46,288 nucleotides of DNA from Verrucomicrobiota bacterium. Lineage in GTDB: Bacteria > Verrucomicrobiota > Verrucomicrobiia > Limisphaerales > UBA9464. This document shows, in pieces, positions 17,202-26,174 of this stretch. The notes beneath the pieces are model-generated. The model was not told where the DNA came from, did not search any database, and saw only the letters and a program-made list of their open reading frames with translations. Every line of letters begins with the position of its first letter. Positions within the stretch are counted from its first letter, which is position 1. The position numbers and the translations under genes are program-made. The stretch is taken from the NCBI GenBank assembly GCA_029865985.1, contig JARXAF010000198.1, positions 1-46,288 on the forward strand. The letters run 5' to 3'.

Positions 17202-17540
17202 TTGGCTGGCAGCCCTCGCGCTCCTCCCCCACGGTTCAAAAGAATCGGTGGATTGGGATTGACCAGGTACCGCTGAGACCGATGTCAACCTAGGCTACAA
17301 CGTCTCGCAACCCGAGCATCTGATCATCATGTCCCCAGCCTTGATCGCCATCGAATCCTCAGCAATTCGTTTAAGCCGTTGGTTTGAAACAAATCGTTTC
17401 AAGCCGATGGGCCGTGAGGATTTCCAAACTTCGGGTCAAAACCGCCAGAGCGGTCCAACAATCACCCAAAGCCTGCGACCTCAATTCAGCCGCCCCAACC
17501 CAGTCACGCACCCACCACGTATGCCTATTCGACTATTGGA
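17202..17540. other. Non-coding gap between khpA and trmD (rimM absent)
   Basis: No convincing gene was found on either strand; the track ORFs here show no recognisable family and overlap khpA in other frames. The gap is too short for rimM, which needs about 500 bases. Two imperfect copies of a 16-17 base unit (TCGTTTAAGCCGTTGG at 17367-17382 and TCGTTTCAAGCCGATGG at 17394-17410) occur 27 bases apart. Between them lies a 7-bp hairpin TTGAAAC/GTTTCAA at 17384-17402. A leader or decayed gene remnant is possible. Confidence 0.6.
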
Positions 17541-17777
17541 CTATTCGTCTTCGACTAGGTCAACGGTGCAGCGACGCCCCGCCTTCGCGGCTCCGACTTG
17601 GAGCACGGACCGGATCGCCTGAATGGTACCACCCCGACGACCAATGATCTTGCCGGCGTCTTGGCGGGCCACCCGCACTTCGTACACCGTGAGACCACCC
17701 CGCTCGACAGGAGTGACGGAAACCGCTTCCGGTTCATCCACCAACTCCTTCACGACAAACTCGAGGAAGGCCTGCAT
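17541..17777 (-). CDS. khpA: KH-domain RNA-binding protein KhpA
   Basis: A 78-residue single-KH-domain protein. The GXXG loop is seen in AGKIIGRRGGTIQAIRS (about residues 41-57), and the N-terminal MQAFLEFVVKELVDEPEAV matches KhpA (YlqC family). KhpA binds RNA, often with KhpB/EloR, and affects cell elongation and small-RNA function in Gram-positive bacteria. Its place after rpsP is conserved in many phyla. It follows rpsP by 17 bases and probably shares its transcript. Length and motif are intact. Confidence 0.93.
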   Translation of the reverse strand: MQAFLEFVVKELVDEPEAVSVTPVERGGLTVYEVRVARQDAGKIIGRRGGTIQAIRSVLQVGAAKAGRRCTVDLVEDE

Positions 17778-17794
17778 GGCAAGAGCAATTCAGC

Positions 17795-18049
17795 TCAGGC
17801 GGCGACGGCAGCCAGCTTCGCAGACTTCTTGATGAAAGAAGCCACTGTCTCGCTGGGCTGAGCCCCGACACCCACCCAGTACTGGGCGCGGTCCAGATTC
17901 AGGGTATAGTTGTTACCCTTGGTCTTCGGATTGTAGGTGCCGATCTCTTCAATGAACTTGCCGTCCCGGGGACTGCGTCCATCGGCCACCACGATCCGGT
18001 ACACCGGGTTGTTCTTATTACCGCCGCGCTTCAGACGAATGCGAACCAT
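17795..18049 (-). CDS. rpsP: 30S ribosomal protein S16
   Basis: An 84-residue S16 protein beginning MVRIRLKRGGNKNNPVYRIVVADGRSPRDGKFIEEIGTYNP, the highly conserved N-terminal pattern. The Trp-containing LNLDRAQYWVGVGAQPSETV segment follows. S16 helps assemble the 5' domain of the 30S subunit. It is the first gene of the rpsP-khpA-trmD-rplS group. The 153 bases upstream, to the glgC stop, must hold the promoter. A TTGCCT...TAGGGT pair with 18-base spacing can be drawn on the minus strand but is weak, so I do not list it as a feature. Confidence 0.98.
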   Translation of the reverse strand: MVRIRLKRGGNKNNPVYRIVVADGRSPRDGKFIEEIGTYNPKTKGNNYTLNLDRAQYWVGVGAQPSETVASFIKKSAKLAAVAA

Positions 18050-18202
18050 AGAAATGTGTATTCCTGCCCGGTTTCACGGGCCAATTGCCTCAAAGGAAGG
18101 AGGACCCTAGAGGCTTTCCAAGCGGTGAGGCAAGCGATCATTTCACAAACCTCGTTTTCTACTCCAGCCCCACTCCCCCTACCGCCCGTTGATAACGACT
18201 GA

Positions 18203-19498
18203 TCAGATGATCGTCTTGTCGGGAATCACCGCTCCCTTGGGAATGACCAGGACGCCGTCCCGGATGTAGTACAGGGGGTGATCCACATCGGCAGACTTGC
18301 CCTCCGGCGACAGGATGCAATTGCGGCCGATACGAGCATTCTTGTCGATGATGGCGTTGTCGATCCGAGTCCCCCGCCCCACACCCATCGGAATCCCCTG
18401 GTTTTCAGGGCGATTGCGCTTCTCCGCATTGTCGTAGAAGTCCGCCCCCATCATCACCACACGATTCAGCGAACTCCCCGCATCCAAGATGGAACGGATT
18501 CCCACCACCGCGTGTCGCAACTGCGCATGATCAATGGTGCAACCGTCGGCGATCACCGCATGGTCAATCGCGGCACTCTCGATGCGGGTGGCCGGCAGAT
18601 AGCGGGGCCGGGTGAAAACCGTGGGATTGAAAAAGTCAAACTGAGGCCGGTCATTGGTCTGATCCAAGCTGGCTTCGAAGAAACTCCGAATGGTTCCAAT
18701 GTCCTCCCAGTACCCTTGGAAGATGTGGGAATAGACCCGACGATTTTCGATGGCTCCCGGGATGATGTGCTTGCCGAAATCGGTATGATTGTTGTTCAGC
18801 AGATCAAAGAGCACATCCCGGTTGAAAACATAGATACCCATCGAAGCGAGGTAGAGGTCTTCATCGCGCTGGATGCCAAACTTCGGATAAGTGGCGCGGT
18901 CGAGCTTCATGGACTCCAACACCGCCGTGTCCTTGGGCTTCTCCACAAAACGGGTGATCCGATTCTCTGGATTGACCTGCATAATCCCCAATGCCGACGC
19001 CTCGCGCGCCGCCACCGGAATGGTGGCCACAGTCAGATCGGCCGAGTGTTCGATGTGCGACTGAAGAACCGCCTGGAAATCCATCTGATACAACTGGTCA
19101 CCCGAGAGGATGAGCGCGTACTCGAAGTCGTTGTTCTTGAAATGCTGAAGATTCTTTCGAACCGCATCGGCTGTCCCCTGATACCAACTTGTGCTCGAGA
19201 AGCTTTGTTCAGCCGCCAAGAGTTCAACGAACCCTCCGCTGAAGTGATCGAACTTGTAGCTCTGGGAGACGTGCCGGTGCAGTGATGCCGAATTGAACTG
19301 CGTCAGCAGGTAGATGCGGCGGAGCCCGCTGTTGATGCAGTTCGAGATGGGGATGTCCACCAAGCGATACTTCCCTGCCAGCGGCACCGCCGGCTTGGCG
19401 CGATCCCGGGTCAAGGGGAACAGACGGGTGCCCTGACCTCCCCCCATGATGATGCTGAGGGTGTTGCCGTTGAAGGAGGAGGGTCGTGGAAGAGGCAT
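18203..19498 (-). CDS. glgC: Glucose-1-phosphate adenylyltransferase
   Basis: A 431-residue enzyme from ATG at 19498 (MPLPRPSSFNG). The track start at 19555 adds a tail with no family similarity. It makes ADP-glucose from ATP and glucose 1-phosphate for glycogen synthesis. Motifs are GGGQGTRLFPLT (nucleotide loop), KPAVPLAGKYRLVDIPISNC (allosteric/phosphate region), WYQGTADAVRKN, SGDQLYQMD (metal-binding Asp) and FVEKP (sugar-phosphate Lys). A C-terminal left-handed beta helix follows (SILDAGSSLNRVVMMGAD, IDNAIIDKNARIGRNC). Size and form resemble the plant/cyanobacterial-like GlgC group. No other glycogen gene is adjacent. It lies 183 bases downstream of ftsK on the same strand, and may have its own promoter. 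Confidence 0.96.
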   Translation of the reverse strand: MPLPRPSSFNGNTLSIIMGGGQGTRLFPLTRDRAKPAVPLAGKYRLVDIPISNCINSGLRRIYLLTQFNSASLHRHVSQSYKFDHFSGGFVELLAAEQSFSSTSWYQGTADAVRKNLQHFKNNDFEYALILSGDQLYQMDFQAVLQSHIEHSADLTVATIPVAAREASALGIMQVNPENRITRFVEKPKDTAVLESMKLDRATYPKFGIQRDEDLYLASMGIYVFNRDVLFDLLNNNHTDFGKHIIPGAIENRRVYSHIFQGYWEDIGTIRSFFEASLDQTNDRPQFDFFNPTVFTRPRYLPATRIESAAIDHAVIADGCTIDHAQLRHAVVGIRSILDAGSSLNRVVMMGADFYDNAEKRNRPENQGIPMGVGRGTRIDNAIIDKNARIGRNCILSPEGKSADVDHPLYYIRDGVLVIPKGAVIPDKTII

Positions 19499-19681
19499 GC
19501 TGGGAGAGGAAAACCTAGTTTCTCTGTTTCTAGTCCCAGATCCGCCAATGCTCAAGGTGAGATGCGCCTCATGGCATGGTGATCATCCTCCACTCCTTGT
19601 CCGAAGAACCCCTCACCCGTTGCGAATGCGGCTACTGGTTCCACGACTCACACCGTGCTCCCAACCCTCAGCGGGAACGAT

Positions 19682-22519
19682 TCAAACCAAGCGCTGACCA
19701 CCGCCATCGAAGCCACTGCCATCCAGATCCATCAGGATGTCACGCGGTTCAGCCCCCTTACTCGGCCCGACCACGCCCCGGTCTTCCAATTCATCCATCA
19801 TCCGAGCCGCCCGCCCGTAGCCCAGCTTCAGTCGACGCTGCAGCAGCGAAACACTGGCCTTCTTCTCCGTGCGGATGACTTCAATGCATTTCTGCATGAG
19901 CTCGTCATCTTCACTGCTTCCTTCGTCATCCGGATCGAGCGGCAGGGATCCCATGCTGCTCTGCGCCTTCTGGAGGGCCTGATGAATTTCAGGTTCGTAG
20001 CTTGGCTTGCCCTGCACGCTGATGTGGTTCATCACCGCTTCGATTTCTGCATCGGTGATGAGGGCGCCCTGGGCCCGAATCAGGCGTCCGGAACCCGGTG
20101 GCAAGTAGAGCATGTCGCCCTTGCCCAGCAGTTTATCGGCACCCATTTGGTCCAAGATGGTGCGAGAGTCGACCTTGGCCGCCACCTGGAAGGCGATACG
20201 CGCCGGGATGTTGGCCTTGATCACCCCCGTGATGACGTCCACCGACGGCCGCTGGGTCGCGACGATGCAATGAATGCCAGCCGCCCGAGCCATCTGCGTG
20301 ATCCGCGCGATGGCCATTTCGACATCGGCCGGAGCCACCAACATCAAGTCGGCCAACTCGTCGATGATGACCACGATGTAGGAGAGCTTTTCCGGGATGA
20401 CGATGTCTTCGTCGCGCGGGACGACGATTTGCTCGTCGATCTCGACGGCAAAGCCGTCGGCCCCGGGCTCGACCCGCTCCTTGCGCGCGGTCAGCGGCAA
20501 CTCCGGCTCCTTGAGCGGCAGGGGTTTTTCTTTCGGTCGCTCATTGAACGACTTGATGTTGCGCACCCCGACCCGGGCAAAGATCTGATAGCGCTTTTCC
20601 ATCTCGTTGACCACCCACCGCAAAGCGAGGATCACCTTCTTGGGGTCGGTGACCACAGGCACGACCAGGTGCGGCAGCGCGTTGTACTGCTGCAACTCCA
20701 CCACCTTCGGATCGATCATCACGAAGCGGAGTTGGTCCGGGCTGAACCGGTAGACCAGCGATGCGATGATGGTGTTGATGCACACCGACTTGCCCGATCC
20801 GGTGCTGCCGGCAATGAGCACGTGGGGCATCTCGGCGAGGTCGGCGATGATCGGATGGCCGTAAACATCCTTGCCCAGCGCCAGCGGGATCCGCGCTTTG
20901 GTGTTCTGCCATTCTGGGGCCTCCAGAAGGTCGCGCATGATGACCTTGGTCTTCACCGCATTGGGCACCTCGACGCCCACCGACGATTTTCCAGGAATCG
21001 GGGCCAAGATGTTCAGCCGTTCGGCCTTCAGGGCCGCAGCGATGTTGTTGGTCAGACCGGCGATCTTCTCCAGCTTCACCCCGGGTGCCGGGTGCAATTC
21101 ATAACGGGTGATGGTCGGACCCTTGGTGATGTCCCCCGGCGCGACCTCGATGCCAAATTGAGCCAATGTCTGAACCATGAGCCGGGCATTGGCCATGAGT
21201 TCTTCCTTGGTCTCGGTGGGTTTGACGGAGGTGTCCGGCAAACTCAGCAGGTCGATGGATGGCAACCGGTAATTCCCGATGATCGGCGCGATGGCCACGG
21301 TGATGGGCTTGACCTTGCGGGTCTGCATCACAGCTCGCGGGCGGGCCGCCGCGGCGGCCACCACGGGCAACGCCTCCGCGGGCGCCTGAATCGCGTCCTC
21401 CGGTCGATCCCACGGCGGGGCATCCTCCGCGTCGCTGACATCCGTCGGCTCGGGAGTGATAGAGGAAGCGGACACCGAATCGGCGGATGCGCCGTCTTCA
21501 TCCAGATCAGCACCGGGACGCCGGCCCAAGATTTGTTCGGCCACCGACTTGGGTTTGCGAGATTCAGTCGCAGGAGCGGGCTCAACAGCCTCAGGCGCGA
21601 CCACCGCCGCAATTTCATCGGCCTTGATGACTTCGCCGGTTTGCACCGTCCGCACCTCTCGGGGTTGCGGCACACTGAGGTCTCGGATGGTCACCTCCGG
21701 CACCGGGCGCAAATCGGCCCCCAAACCCGAGGGTTCCGGGGCACTTTCCGGCTGCGGAACAACGCCGGCTGTAGCAGCGGCCGCCTTGGCCTTGGAAACC
21801 TTGGTCGCCGAGGGTGGAGGAACCGAGGCCTCAGCCTCCGCAACAGCCTGCTTGGACAGCTCGCGCGCCTTCTTTTCCAATGCCTTGGCTTTTTTCTCGA
21901 TGGCCGCTTCCTCCGCCGCCAATTTTTCTTCAGGAGTCTTCGGAGAGCGCACCAACAACTGGCGAATCCAAACCAGCAACTGGTAGTCGGTGAGGAACAG
22001 GAGGCTCGCCAAATAGACCAACACGTAGGTCACCACGGCCCCCATGCGCCCGACGGAGTATTCGACCCAGGCGTTGTTGATCTGGTGTCCCAAGATCCCA
22101 CCGGGACTGGGTCCACTGTTTTTGCGAAGCTGGATTCCGGGAATCCAACGCTCGCACAAGTCGAGCACTCCGACGCAGGCAACAACCAGACCCACGGAAG
22201 CGATCAAGGAACGCCATCGCCGCAAATAAGCCAGTGAGGGAACGAAGGAAGCACAACCGAATCCCAAGAGAAGCACCGGAAGCACCCAGGTGCCGAAACC
22301 CAAAACCAATTGGAGCTCATAAACCATGTGGGCCCCAAAGCGTCCCATCCAGTTCCGGATGGAAGCGTTGGGTTCGGTCGTATTGACCCCCAGATCCAAA
22401 CGGTCGTAGGAAACCAACGAAGCCACCAGCACCACCGCCACCAGAATCAACACCAACCCCTGACTATCGACCCAGATACGGTCCTTACTGGATTCTTCTG
22501 TCCGCTCTTTGGTCGCCAC
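19682..22519 (-). CDS. ftsK: DNA translocase FtsK/SpoIIIE
   Basis: A protein of about 945 residues from the GTG at 22519 (VATKERTEESSKDR). The track start at 22588 adds 23 residues unlike the family, so the start is uncertain. The N-terminus has four predicted membrane helices, followed by an Ala/Pro/Glu-rich linker with a charged coiled part (EEKLAAEEAAIEKKAKA). The motor has the Walker A motif GSTGSGKS near residue 570, Walker B YIVVIIDELADLM, and ATQRPSVDVITG. The C-terminal winged-helix gamma domain (SLLQRRLKLGYGRAARMMDELEDRG) reads KOPS-like sites. It pumps chromosome ends through the closing septum and supports XerCD dimer resolution. It is transcribed away from rluD. Confidence 0.96.
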   Translation of the reverse strand: MATKERTEESSKDRIWVDSQGLVLILVAVVLVASLVSYDRLDLGVNTTEPNASIRNWMGRFGAHMVYELQLVLGFGTWVLPVLLLGFGCASFVPSLAYLRRWRSLIASVGLVVACVGVLDLCERWIPGIQLRKNSGPSPGGILGHQINNAWVEYSVGRMGAVVTYVLVYLASLLFLTDYQLLVWIRQLLVRSPKTPEEKLAAEEAAIEKKAKALEKKARELSKQAVAEAEASVPPPSATKVSKAKAAAATAGVVPQPESAPEPSGLGADLRPVPEVTIRDLSVPQPREVRTVQTGEVIKADEIAAVVAPEAVEPAPATESRKPKSVAEQILGRRPGADLDEDGASADSVSASSITPEPTDVSDAEDAPPWDRPEDAIQAPAEALPVVAAAAARPRAVMQTRKVKPITVAIAPIIGNYRLPSIDLLSLPDTSVKPTETKEELMANARLMVQTLAQFGIEVAPGDITKGPTITRYELHPAPGVKLEKIAGLTNNIAAALKAERLNILAPIPGKSSVGVEVPNAVKTKVIMRDLLEAPEWQNTKARIPLALGKDVYGHPIIADLAEMPHVLIAGSTGSGKSVCINTIIASLVYRFSPDQLRFVMIDPKVVELQQYNALPHLVVPVVTDPKKVILALRWVVNEMEKRYQIFARVGVRNIKSFNERPKEKPLPLKEPELPLTARKERVEPGADGFAVEIDEQIVVPRDEDIVIPEKLSYIVVIIDELADLMLVAPADVEMAIARITQMARAAGIHCIVATQRPSVDVITGVIKANIPARIAFQVAAKVDSRTILDQMGADKLLGKGDMLYLPPGSGRLIRAQGALITDAEIEAVMNHISVQGKPSYEPEIHQALQKAQSSMGSLPLDPDDEGSSEDDELMQKCIEVIRTEKKASVSLLQRRLKLGYGRAARMMDELEDRGVVGPSKGAEPRDILMDLDGSGFDGGGQRLV

Positions 22520-22731
22520 GCCTGACAATCTACGGACCAGCCCAAGGCCGCGGCAAGCGGGGAACCGCACACTCTGCAATGTCGCCAACCGACCAACGGA
22601 CCGGCAAAGGGTATGAAACGTGACGAGGAGGCCTTTGCTGGTATTCTCCCAGTTGCACCGGATTGGCGGTCGCCTTTGATACCCCCACCGCTTATCGTCC
22701 CGGCCACCGGACAGGACACGGTGATAGAACC

Positions 22732-23724
22732 ATGCCCGAACCCATCGATATCGAGATCACCGAGAGCCGGCCCGGCGTGCGACTGGACCGCTACCTCGCG
22801 GAACGATTCCCAGGCACTTCACGGGGGCGCTTTCAACAACTGATCACCGAAGGCGCCGTGCTCGTGAATGGCACCCCCCCGAAGTCCACCGACCACCCCC
22901 GGGTGGGAGACAAGATCCTAGTCCATTGGCCGGATGCCATCCCCAGCGAGGTGTTGCCGGAGAACATCCCCCTGGATGTCCTGCACGAAGATGATGACTT
23001 GTTGGTGGTCAACAAAGCGGCCGATCTGGTGGTGCACCCTGCTGCCGGGCACGCCACCGGCACATTGGTCAACGCCCTCCTCCACCATTGCCAAGGCCGC
23101 TTGAGCGGGATTGGCGGCGTCGAGCGCCCGGGCATCGTGCACCGGCTCGACCTGGGAACCAGCGGTTGCATTGTGGTGGCCAAGTCGGATACCGCGCACG
23201 GCCACCTTTCGGCCCAATTCGCCAACCGCACGGTGGAAAAAAGCTATCTGGCGTTGGTCATTGGCACGGTGCGTCCGCTCAACGGAGACATCCGCGCCCC
23301 CATCGCTCGTCACCCCATCCAGCGCAAGAAAATGGCGGTGACCACACCCGGTGAAGGGCGGGAAGCCTGGACCGAATACCGCTGCCTGGAGGCGCTTGCC
23401 AACACTTCGTGGATCGAATGCCAGTTGCACACCGGCCGGACCCACCAGATTCGGGTCCACCTGGCTCATCTGGGCTTTCCACTGCTGGGCGACGAAGTTT
23501 ACGGCGAACGCGCCAATGTGCGGTTTTTCCAAGAAAACCACTGGAAAGCACCCCGCCAGATGCTCCATGCCGCCCGCTTGGCCTTCCTGCACCCTCGATC
23601 GGGTGAACGAATGGGTTTCGAGGCGGCTCTACCGCCCGATATGGCCAAATGCCTGGATCGAGCCCGGAGCCAACCCCTGCCAGAAGCTCAGACAACAACT
23701 CCCACCGGTCGAACCCGTCGTTGA
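22732..23724 (+). CDS. rluD: Pseudouridine synthase, RluA/RluD family
   Basis: A 330-residue protein from ATG at 22732 (MPEPIDIEIT). The track start at 22663 adds residues outside the family. Residues about 15-75 form an S4 RNA-binding domain (VRLDRYLAERFPGTSRGRFQQLI). The catalytic domain has HRLDLGTSGCIVVAKSD with the catalytic Asp at about residue 140, then TEYRCLE and the conserved HTGRTHQIRVHLAHLGFPLLGD. The family isomerises uridines in 23S rRNA helix 69 (RluD) or related sites; the exact target here cannot be assigned from sequence. The following gene begins two bases after the stop, so the two are probably cotranscribed. The 5' region diverges from ftsK. Confidence 0.93.
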   Translation: MPEPIDIEITESRPGVRLDRYLAERFPGTSRGRFQQLITEGAVLVNGTPPKSTDHPRVGDKILVHWPDAIPSEVLPENIPLDVLHEDDDLLVVNKAADLVVHPAAGHATGTLVNALLHHCQGRLSGIGGVERPGIVHRLDLGTSGCIVVAKSDTAHGHLSAQFANRTVEKSYLALVIGTVRPLNGDIRAPIARHPIQRKKMAVTTPGEGREAWTEYRCLEALANTSWIECQLHTGRTHQIRVHLAHLGFPLLGDEVYGERANVRFFQENHWKAPRQMLHAARLAFLHPRSGERMGFEAALPPDMAKCLDRARSQPLPEAQTTTPTGRTRR

Positions 23725-23726
23725 CC

Positions 23727-25040
23727 ATGAGCGAGTCCGGATCGCGATTTCTCAAGCAGAGCCTTTGGATGATTGCAGCCACCCTGGGGGGCGGGGCCGG
23801 AATGGCGCTGGTCCACGGCTCGGTGTCCAAGCTCGGCGGTCCCCAAGTCTATCTGCAGTTCAAATCCTTGATGGCGATCTTCTATGTCGTCGGCGCCGCA
23901 CAAGGAGCGCTTTGGACCATGACGGCGCGACAAACCGCCATGGCGCTGTCCCGCGAGGCGATGGATGAATCCCGAGGACGACTGAAGCGTTCTGCCGGAA
24001 CGGTCATCCTCATGATGAGCTTGGTTGGTGTGGCGCTCATCCCGGGAGGATCAGCGCTCAGCCAATCCTTGAAACTGCCATCCGTGTTGCCGCTCTGGGT
24101 CACTTGGGGACTCATCCTCGCGTCGCTGCTGGCGGCCATCCAGCGGGGCATTCTTCAAGGGCGGCAAGATTTTGCCGGGCTGGGGTCCATGTCCATCGCG
24201 GACGGACTGGGCCGATTTGCCTCGGTGGTCGCCATCCTGACGTGGGTGGGCGGAGGTGCTTCGGGTGCCGTGGCTGGGGCCTTGTTGGCGACTCTCATCG
24301 CCATGGCGGTGGGCCTTCGCGCGTTGAAACCGTGGCCCATGGAAAGCACTTCAGGCGCACCGACCACCGAGAAAGCCCCGCGACCTGCAGTCGAAAATTC
24401 GGGCGGATTTTGGACTCTCTTTCTCGGTGCCACCGCTCTCCAGTGCCTGAGTCAGCTTGATCATTTGTTCCTGCAGGGAGCCGTGCCCGAAGCGTGGCAG
24501 AAAGAAGTAGGATCCCGCTACTCACCGGGTGCTCAAATCGGGTTCGCGCTCAGCCAATTCACAGTCCCGCTGGCACTGGTGATGTTTCCCAAGGTGGCTC
24601 GCAGCGCCGCCGGTGGTGATGGCCATCAGGCATTCCGTTGGACCTTGATCGCCACAGCCAGCTTGGGTGGATTGGCGGCCTTGGGCTGCACGCTCCTGCC
24701 CTGGCTTCCAGTCAAGATTCTGCTCCCAGGAATCCCCACTGAACTGTCGGCCCCGCTCGTGCCGTGGTTCGCCTGGGGCATGCTGGCCTTCACGCTGGCC
24801 AACGTGCTCTTCAGCGACCGGATGGCCCATGGCGACTTCCGCTTCGTTCCCGGCGCGCTGGTGCTGGCGGCCCTGTACGCCACCAGCCTGTGGAGCTTCC
24901 AAGATTCCCTGCTGCGCGGAACGCCTGCCGAGGCGTCGCTGGGAGTCGTCCAGAGGCTCGTGGTGTTCAATGTCGCCCTGCTGGTGTGGGCGGTGGCCAT
25001 CAGCGTCCTAGGCCGACGCGGTCGTCGGGCGACGGTGTGA
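23727..25040 (+). CDS. MurJ/Wzx-like polytopic membrane protein (lipid flippase-like)
   Basis: A 437-residue, strongly hydrophobic protein from ATG at 23727 (MSESGSRFLKQSLW), two bases after the rluD stop. The track start at 23649 overlaps rluD and is less likely. About twelve membrane segments are visible. The pattern of an N-terminal amphipathic start, then GGGAGMALVHGSVSKLGGP, and a second half beginning after a soluble loop (PMESTSGAPTTEKAP) resembles the MOP superfamily of polysaccharide and lipid II flippases. The sequence is too divergent to name MurJ or Wzx. No glycan biosynthesis cluster is next to it, although a GT2 enzyme lies 2 kb away. Confidence 0.7.
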   Translation: MSESGSRFLKQSLWMIAATLGGGAGMALVHGSVSKLGGPQVYLQFKSLMAIFYVVGAAQGALWTMTARQTAMALSREAMDESRGRLKRSAGTVILMMSLVGVALIPGGSALSQSLKLPSVLPLWVTWGLILASLLAAIQRGILQGRQDFAGLGSMSIADGLGRFASVVAILTWVGGGASGAVAGALLATLIAMAVGLRALKPWPMESTSGAPTTEKAPRPAVENSGGFWTLFLGATALQCLSQLDHLFLQGAVPEAWQKEVGSRYSPGAQIGFALSQFTVPLALVMFPKVARSAAGGDGHQAFRWTLIATASLGGLAALGCTLLPWLPVKILLPGIPTELSAPLVPWFAWGMLAFTLANVLFSDRMAHGDFRFVPGALVLAALYATSLWSFQDSLLRGTPAEASLGVVQRLVVFNVALLVWAVAISVLGRRGRRATV

Positions 25041-25065
25041 GCTTGTCGCACGAAGGGGTGAACTA

Positions 25066-25108
25066 AGAGCCTGTCTGAAAATGGGGTCCCCATTTTCAGA
25101 CAGGCTCT
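25066..25108. terminator. Perfect 21-bp palindrome between convergent genes; likely bidirectional terminator
   Basis: Left arm 25066-25086 and right arm 25088-25108 are perfect reverse complements (AGAGCCTGTCTGAAAATGGG...), separated by one base. The stem would end the + strand membrane gene and the - strand maf gene. The 20-bp core is flanked by TAA on both sides (25064-25066 and 25108-25110). The right arm overlaps the maf stop codon (TAG at 25107-25109). The shape and the flanking TAA could also be a trace of a transposon-end pair. Confidence 0.65.
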
Positions 25109-25679
25109 AAACTCCCCAGCCTTCGAGAGTCGTTCTCAAGGCCTCAACGGGCAGGCCAATGACATTGGTCTCAGAACCCGACACGGACTCCACCAACCAG
25201 TCTCCGTGCTGTTGGAGAGCGTAACCACCGGCCTTGTCGAGCGTGTGGACGATCGCCAGATAGCGGTTGATGACCTCTTCATCGAGGGACCGGAATTGCA
25301 CACGCGTCACTTCCGAAAACACCTCACACCGACCGGAGTCGCCGTGCATCAGGCACACCCCGGTGACCACTTCGTGCGCTTGGCCCGAGAGACTCCGCAG
25401 CATGGACTGGGCTTGGGCCAAGTCGACCGGCTTTCCCAGCGGTTGTCCGCCGAGCCAAACCAGCGTGTCGGCGCCCAGCACCAAGTGCCCGGGATATCGT
25501 TGGGAAATGGGAGTCGCCTTGATTCGCGCATTGAGTTCGCACAACGCACGAACACCGACAGCCGCATCGTGCACCTCGCTCGCATCACTAGGGATGACCT
25601 GAAACTCAGGGATCAATGTCCGGAGCAATTCCACCCGCCGGGGTGAAGCCGAGGCGAGGATGATCGGAAGGCGAGGCAT
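25107..25679 (-). CDS. maf: Maf-family nucleoside triphosphate pyrophosphatase
   Basis: A 190-residue Maf/YhdE-type protein. The start MPRLPIILASASPRRVELLR has the family ASASPRR signature. GADTLVWLGGQPLGKP and DKAGGYALQQHGDWLVESVSGSETNVIGLP supply the remaining conserved acidic and glycine residues. Maf proteins hydrolyse dTTP/UTP or modified nucleotides to monophosphates and slow septum formation in some bacteria. The gene lies five bases downstream of the DUF3574 lipoprotein gene. Its TAG stop sits at the edge of the 25066-25108 palindrome, so the C-terminus (LEGWGV) may have been set by that element. Confidence 0.95.
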   Translation of the reverse strand: MPRLPIILASASPRRVELLRTLIPEFQVIPSDASEVHDAAVGVRALCELNARIKATPISQRYPGHLVLGADTLVWLGGQPLGKPVDLAQAQSMLRSLSGQAHEVVTGVCLMHGDSGRCEVFSEVTRVQFRSLDEEVINRYLAIVHTLDKAGGYALQQHGDWLVESVSGSETNVIGLPVEALRTTLEGWGV

Positions 25680-25684
25680 GGGGG

Positions 25685-26122
25685 TCAGAAGGAAACCAGT
25701 GCCGGGGTGGTGGAGCGAAGCACGGACACTTGGTTGAAGGTCGAGCAGTATTCCTTGCGAATCGCCTCAATGGCCTGCTCTGCCTCGTGCGTGGGCGGGT
25801 GAAGGATCACCACCACCTTGGTCGACAACCGTCGGATATCCCCCTGCGGCGCCCGCCATTGCCCGTAAGCATCGAACACGGTGAAGCCGGCCGGAAACCG
25901 TGGAGTGATGCGCTCCGCTAAAAAGGCCTCCCATTCGGAAGCGTCCACGGCGGCGAGGTAGAGTTCGGTCCGCAACCACTGCGGCGGGAGGGTGTTCGGA
26001 GCCCCGGGAATGGGCTTCTTCGCGGCAGCCGTCGAGGAGGATGCACACCCCGAAAGCATGAGGAGCAGCAACGCCGCGAGCATCCAACTCAATCTGTCCG
26101 GATTCCGTTTCACAGCGGCCAT
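25685..26122 (-). CDS. DUF3574 lipoprotein
   Basis: A 145-residue protein from ATG at 26122 (MAAVKRNPDRLSW); the track uses an upstream TTG. A type II signal sequence ends in the lipobox LSGC, with Cys at residue 26, so it should be lipidated and held at the envelope. The remainder matches DUF3574 (PF12098) by eye: RTELYLAAVDASEWEAFLAERITPRFPAGFTVFDAYGQWR and STKVVVILH. The family has no known function. Its proximity to maf and mutM suggests cotranscription rather than a shared pathway. The fit to the DUF is from memory of the motif, so moderate confidence is given. Confidence 0.8.
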   Translation of the reverse strand: MAAVKRNPDRLSWMLAALLLLMLSGCASSSTAAAKKPIPGAPNTLPPQWLRTELYLAAVDASEWEAFLAERITPRFPAGFTVFDAYGQWRAPQGDIRRLSTKVVVILHPPTHEAEQAIEAIRKEYCSTFNQVSVLRSTTPALVSF

Positions 26123-26174
26123 TGAGCACTGCAAACCACCCGCCTGACAACACCCCTGACATCACCACCCCACT

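Noticed and set aside
19655-22237. 860-residue plus-strand ORF opposite ftsK
   Set aside because: Its composition is His/Asp/Arg-rich and mirrors ftsK codons. The minus frame has Walker motifs and membrane helices, so the plus ORF is a shadow.
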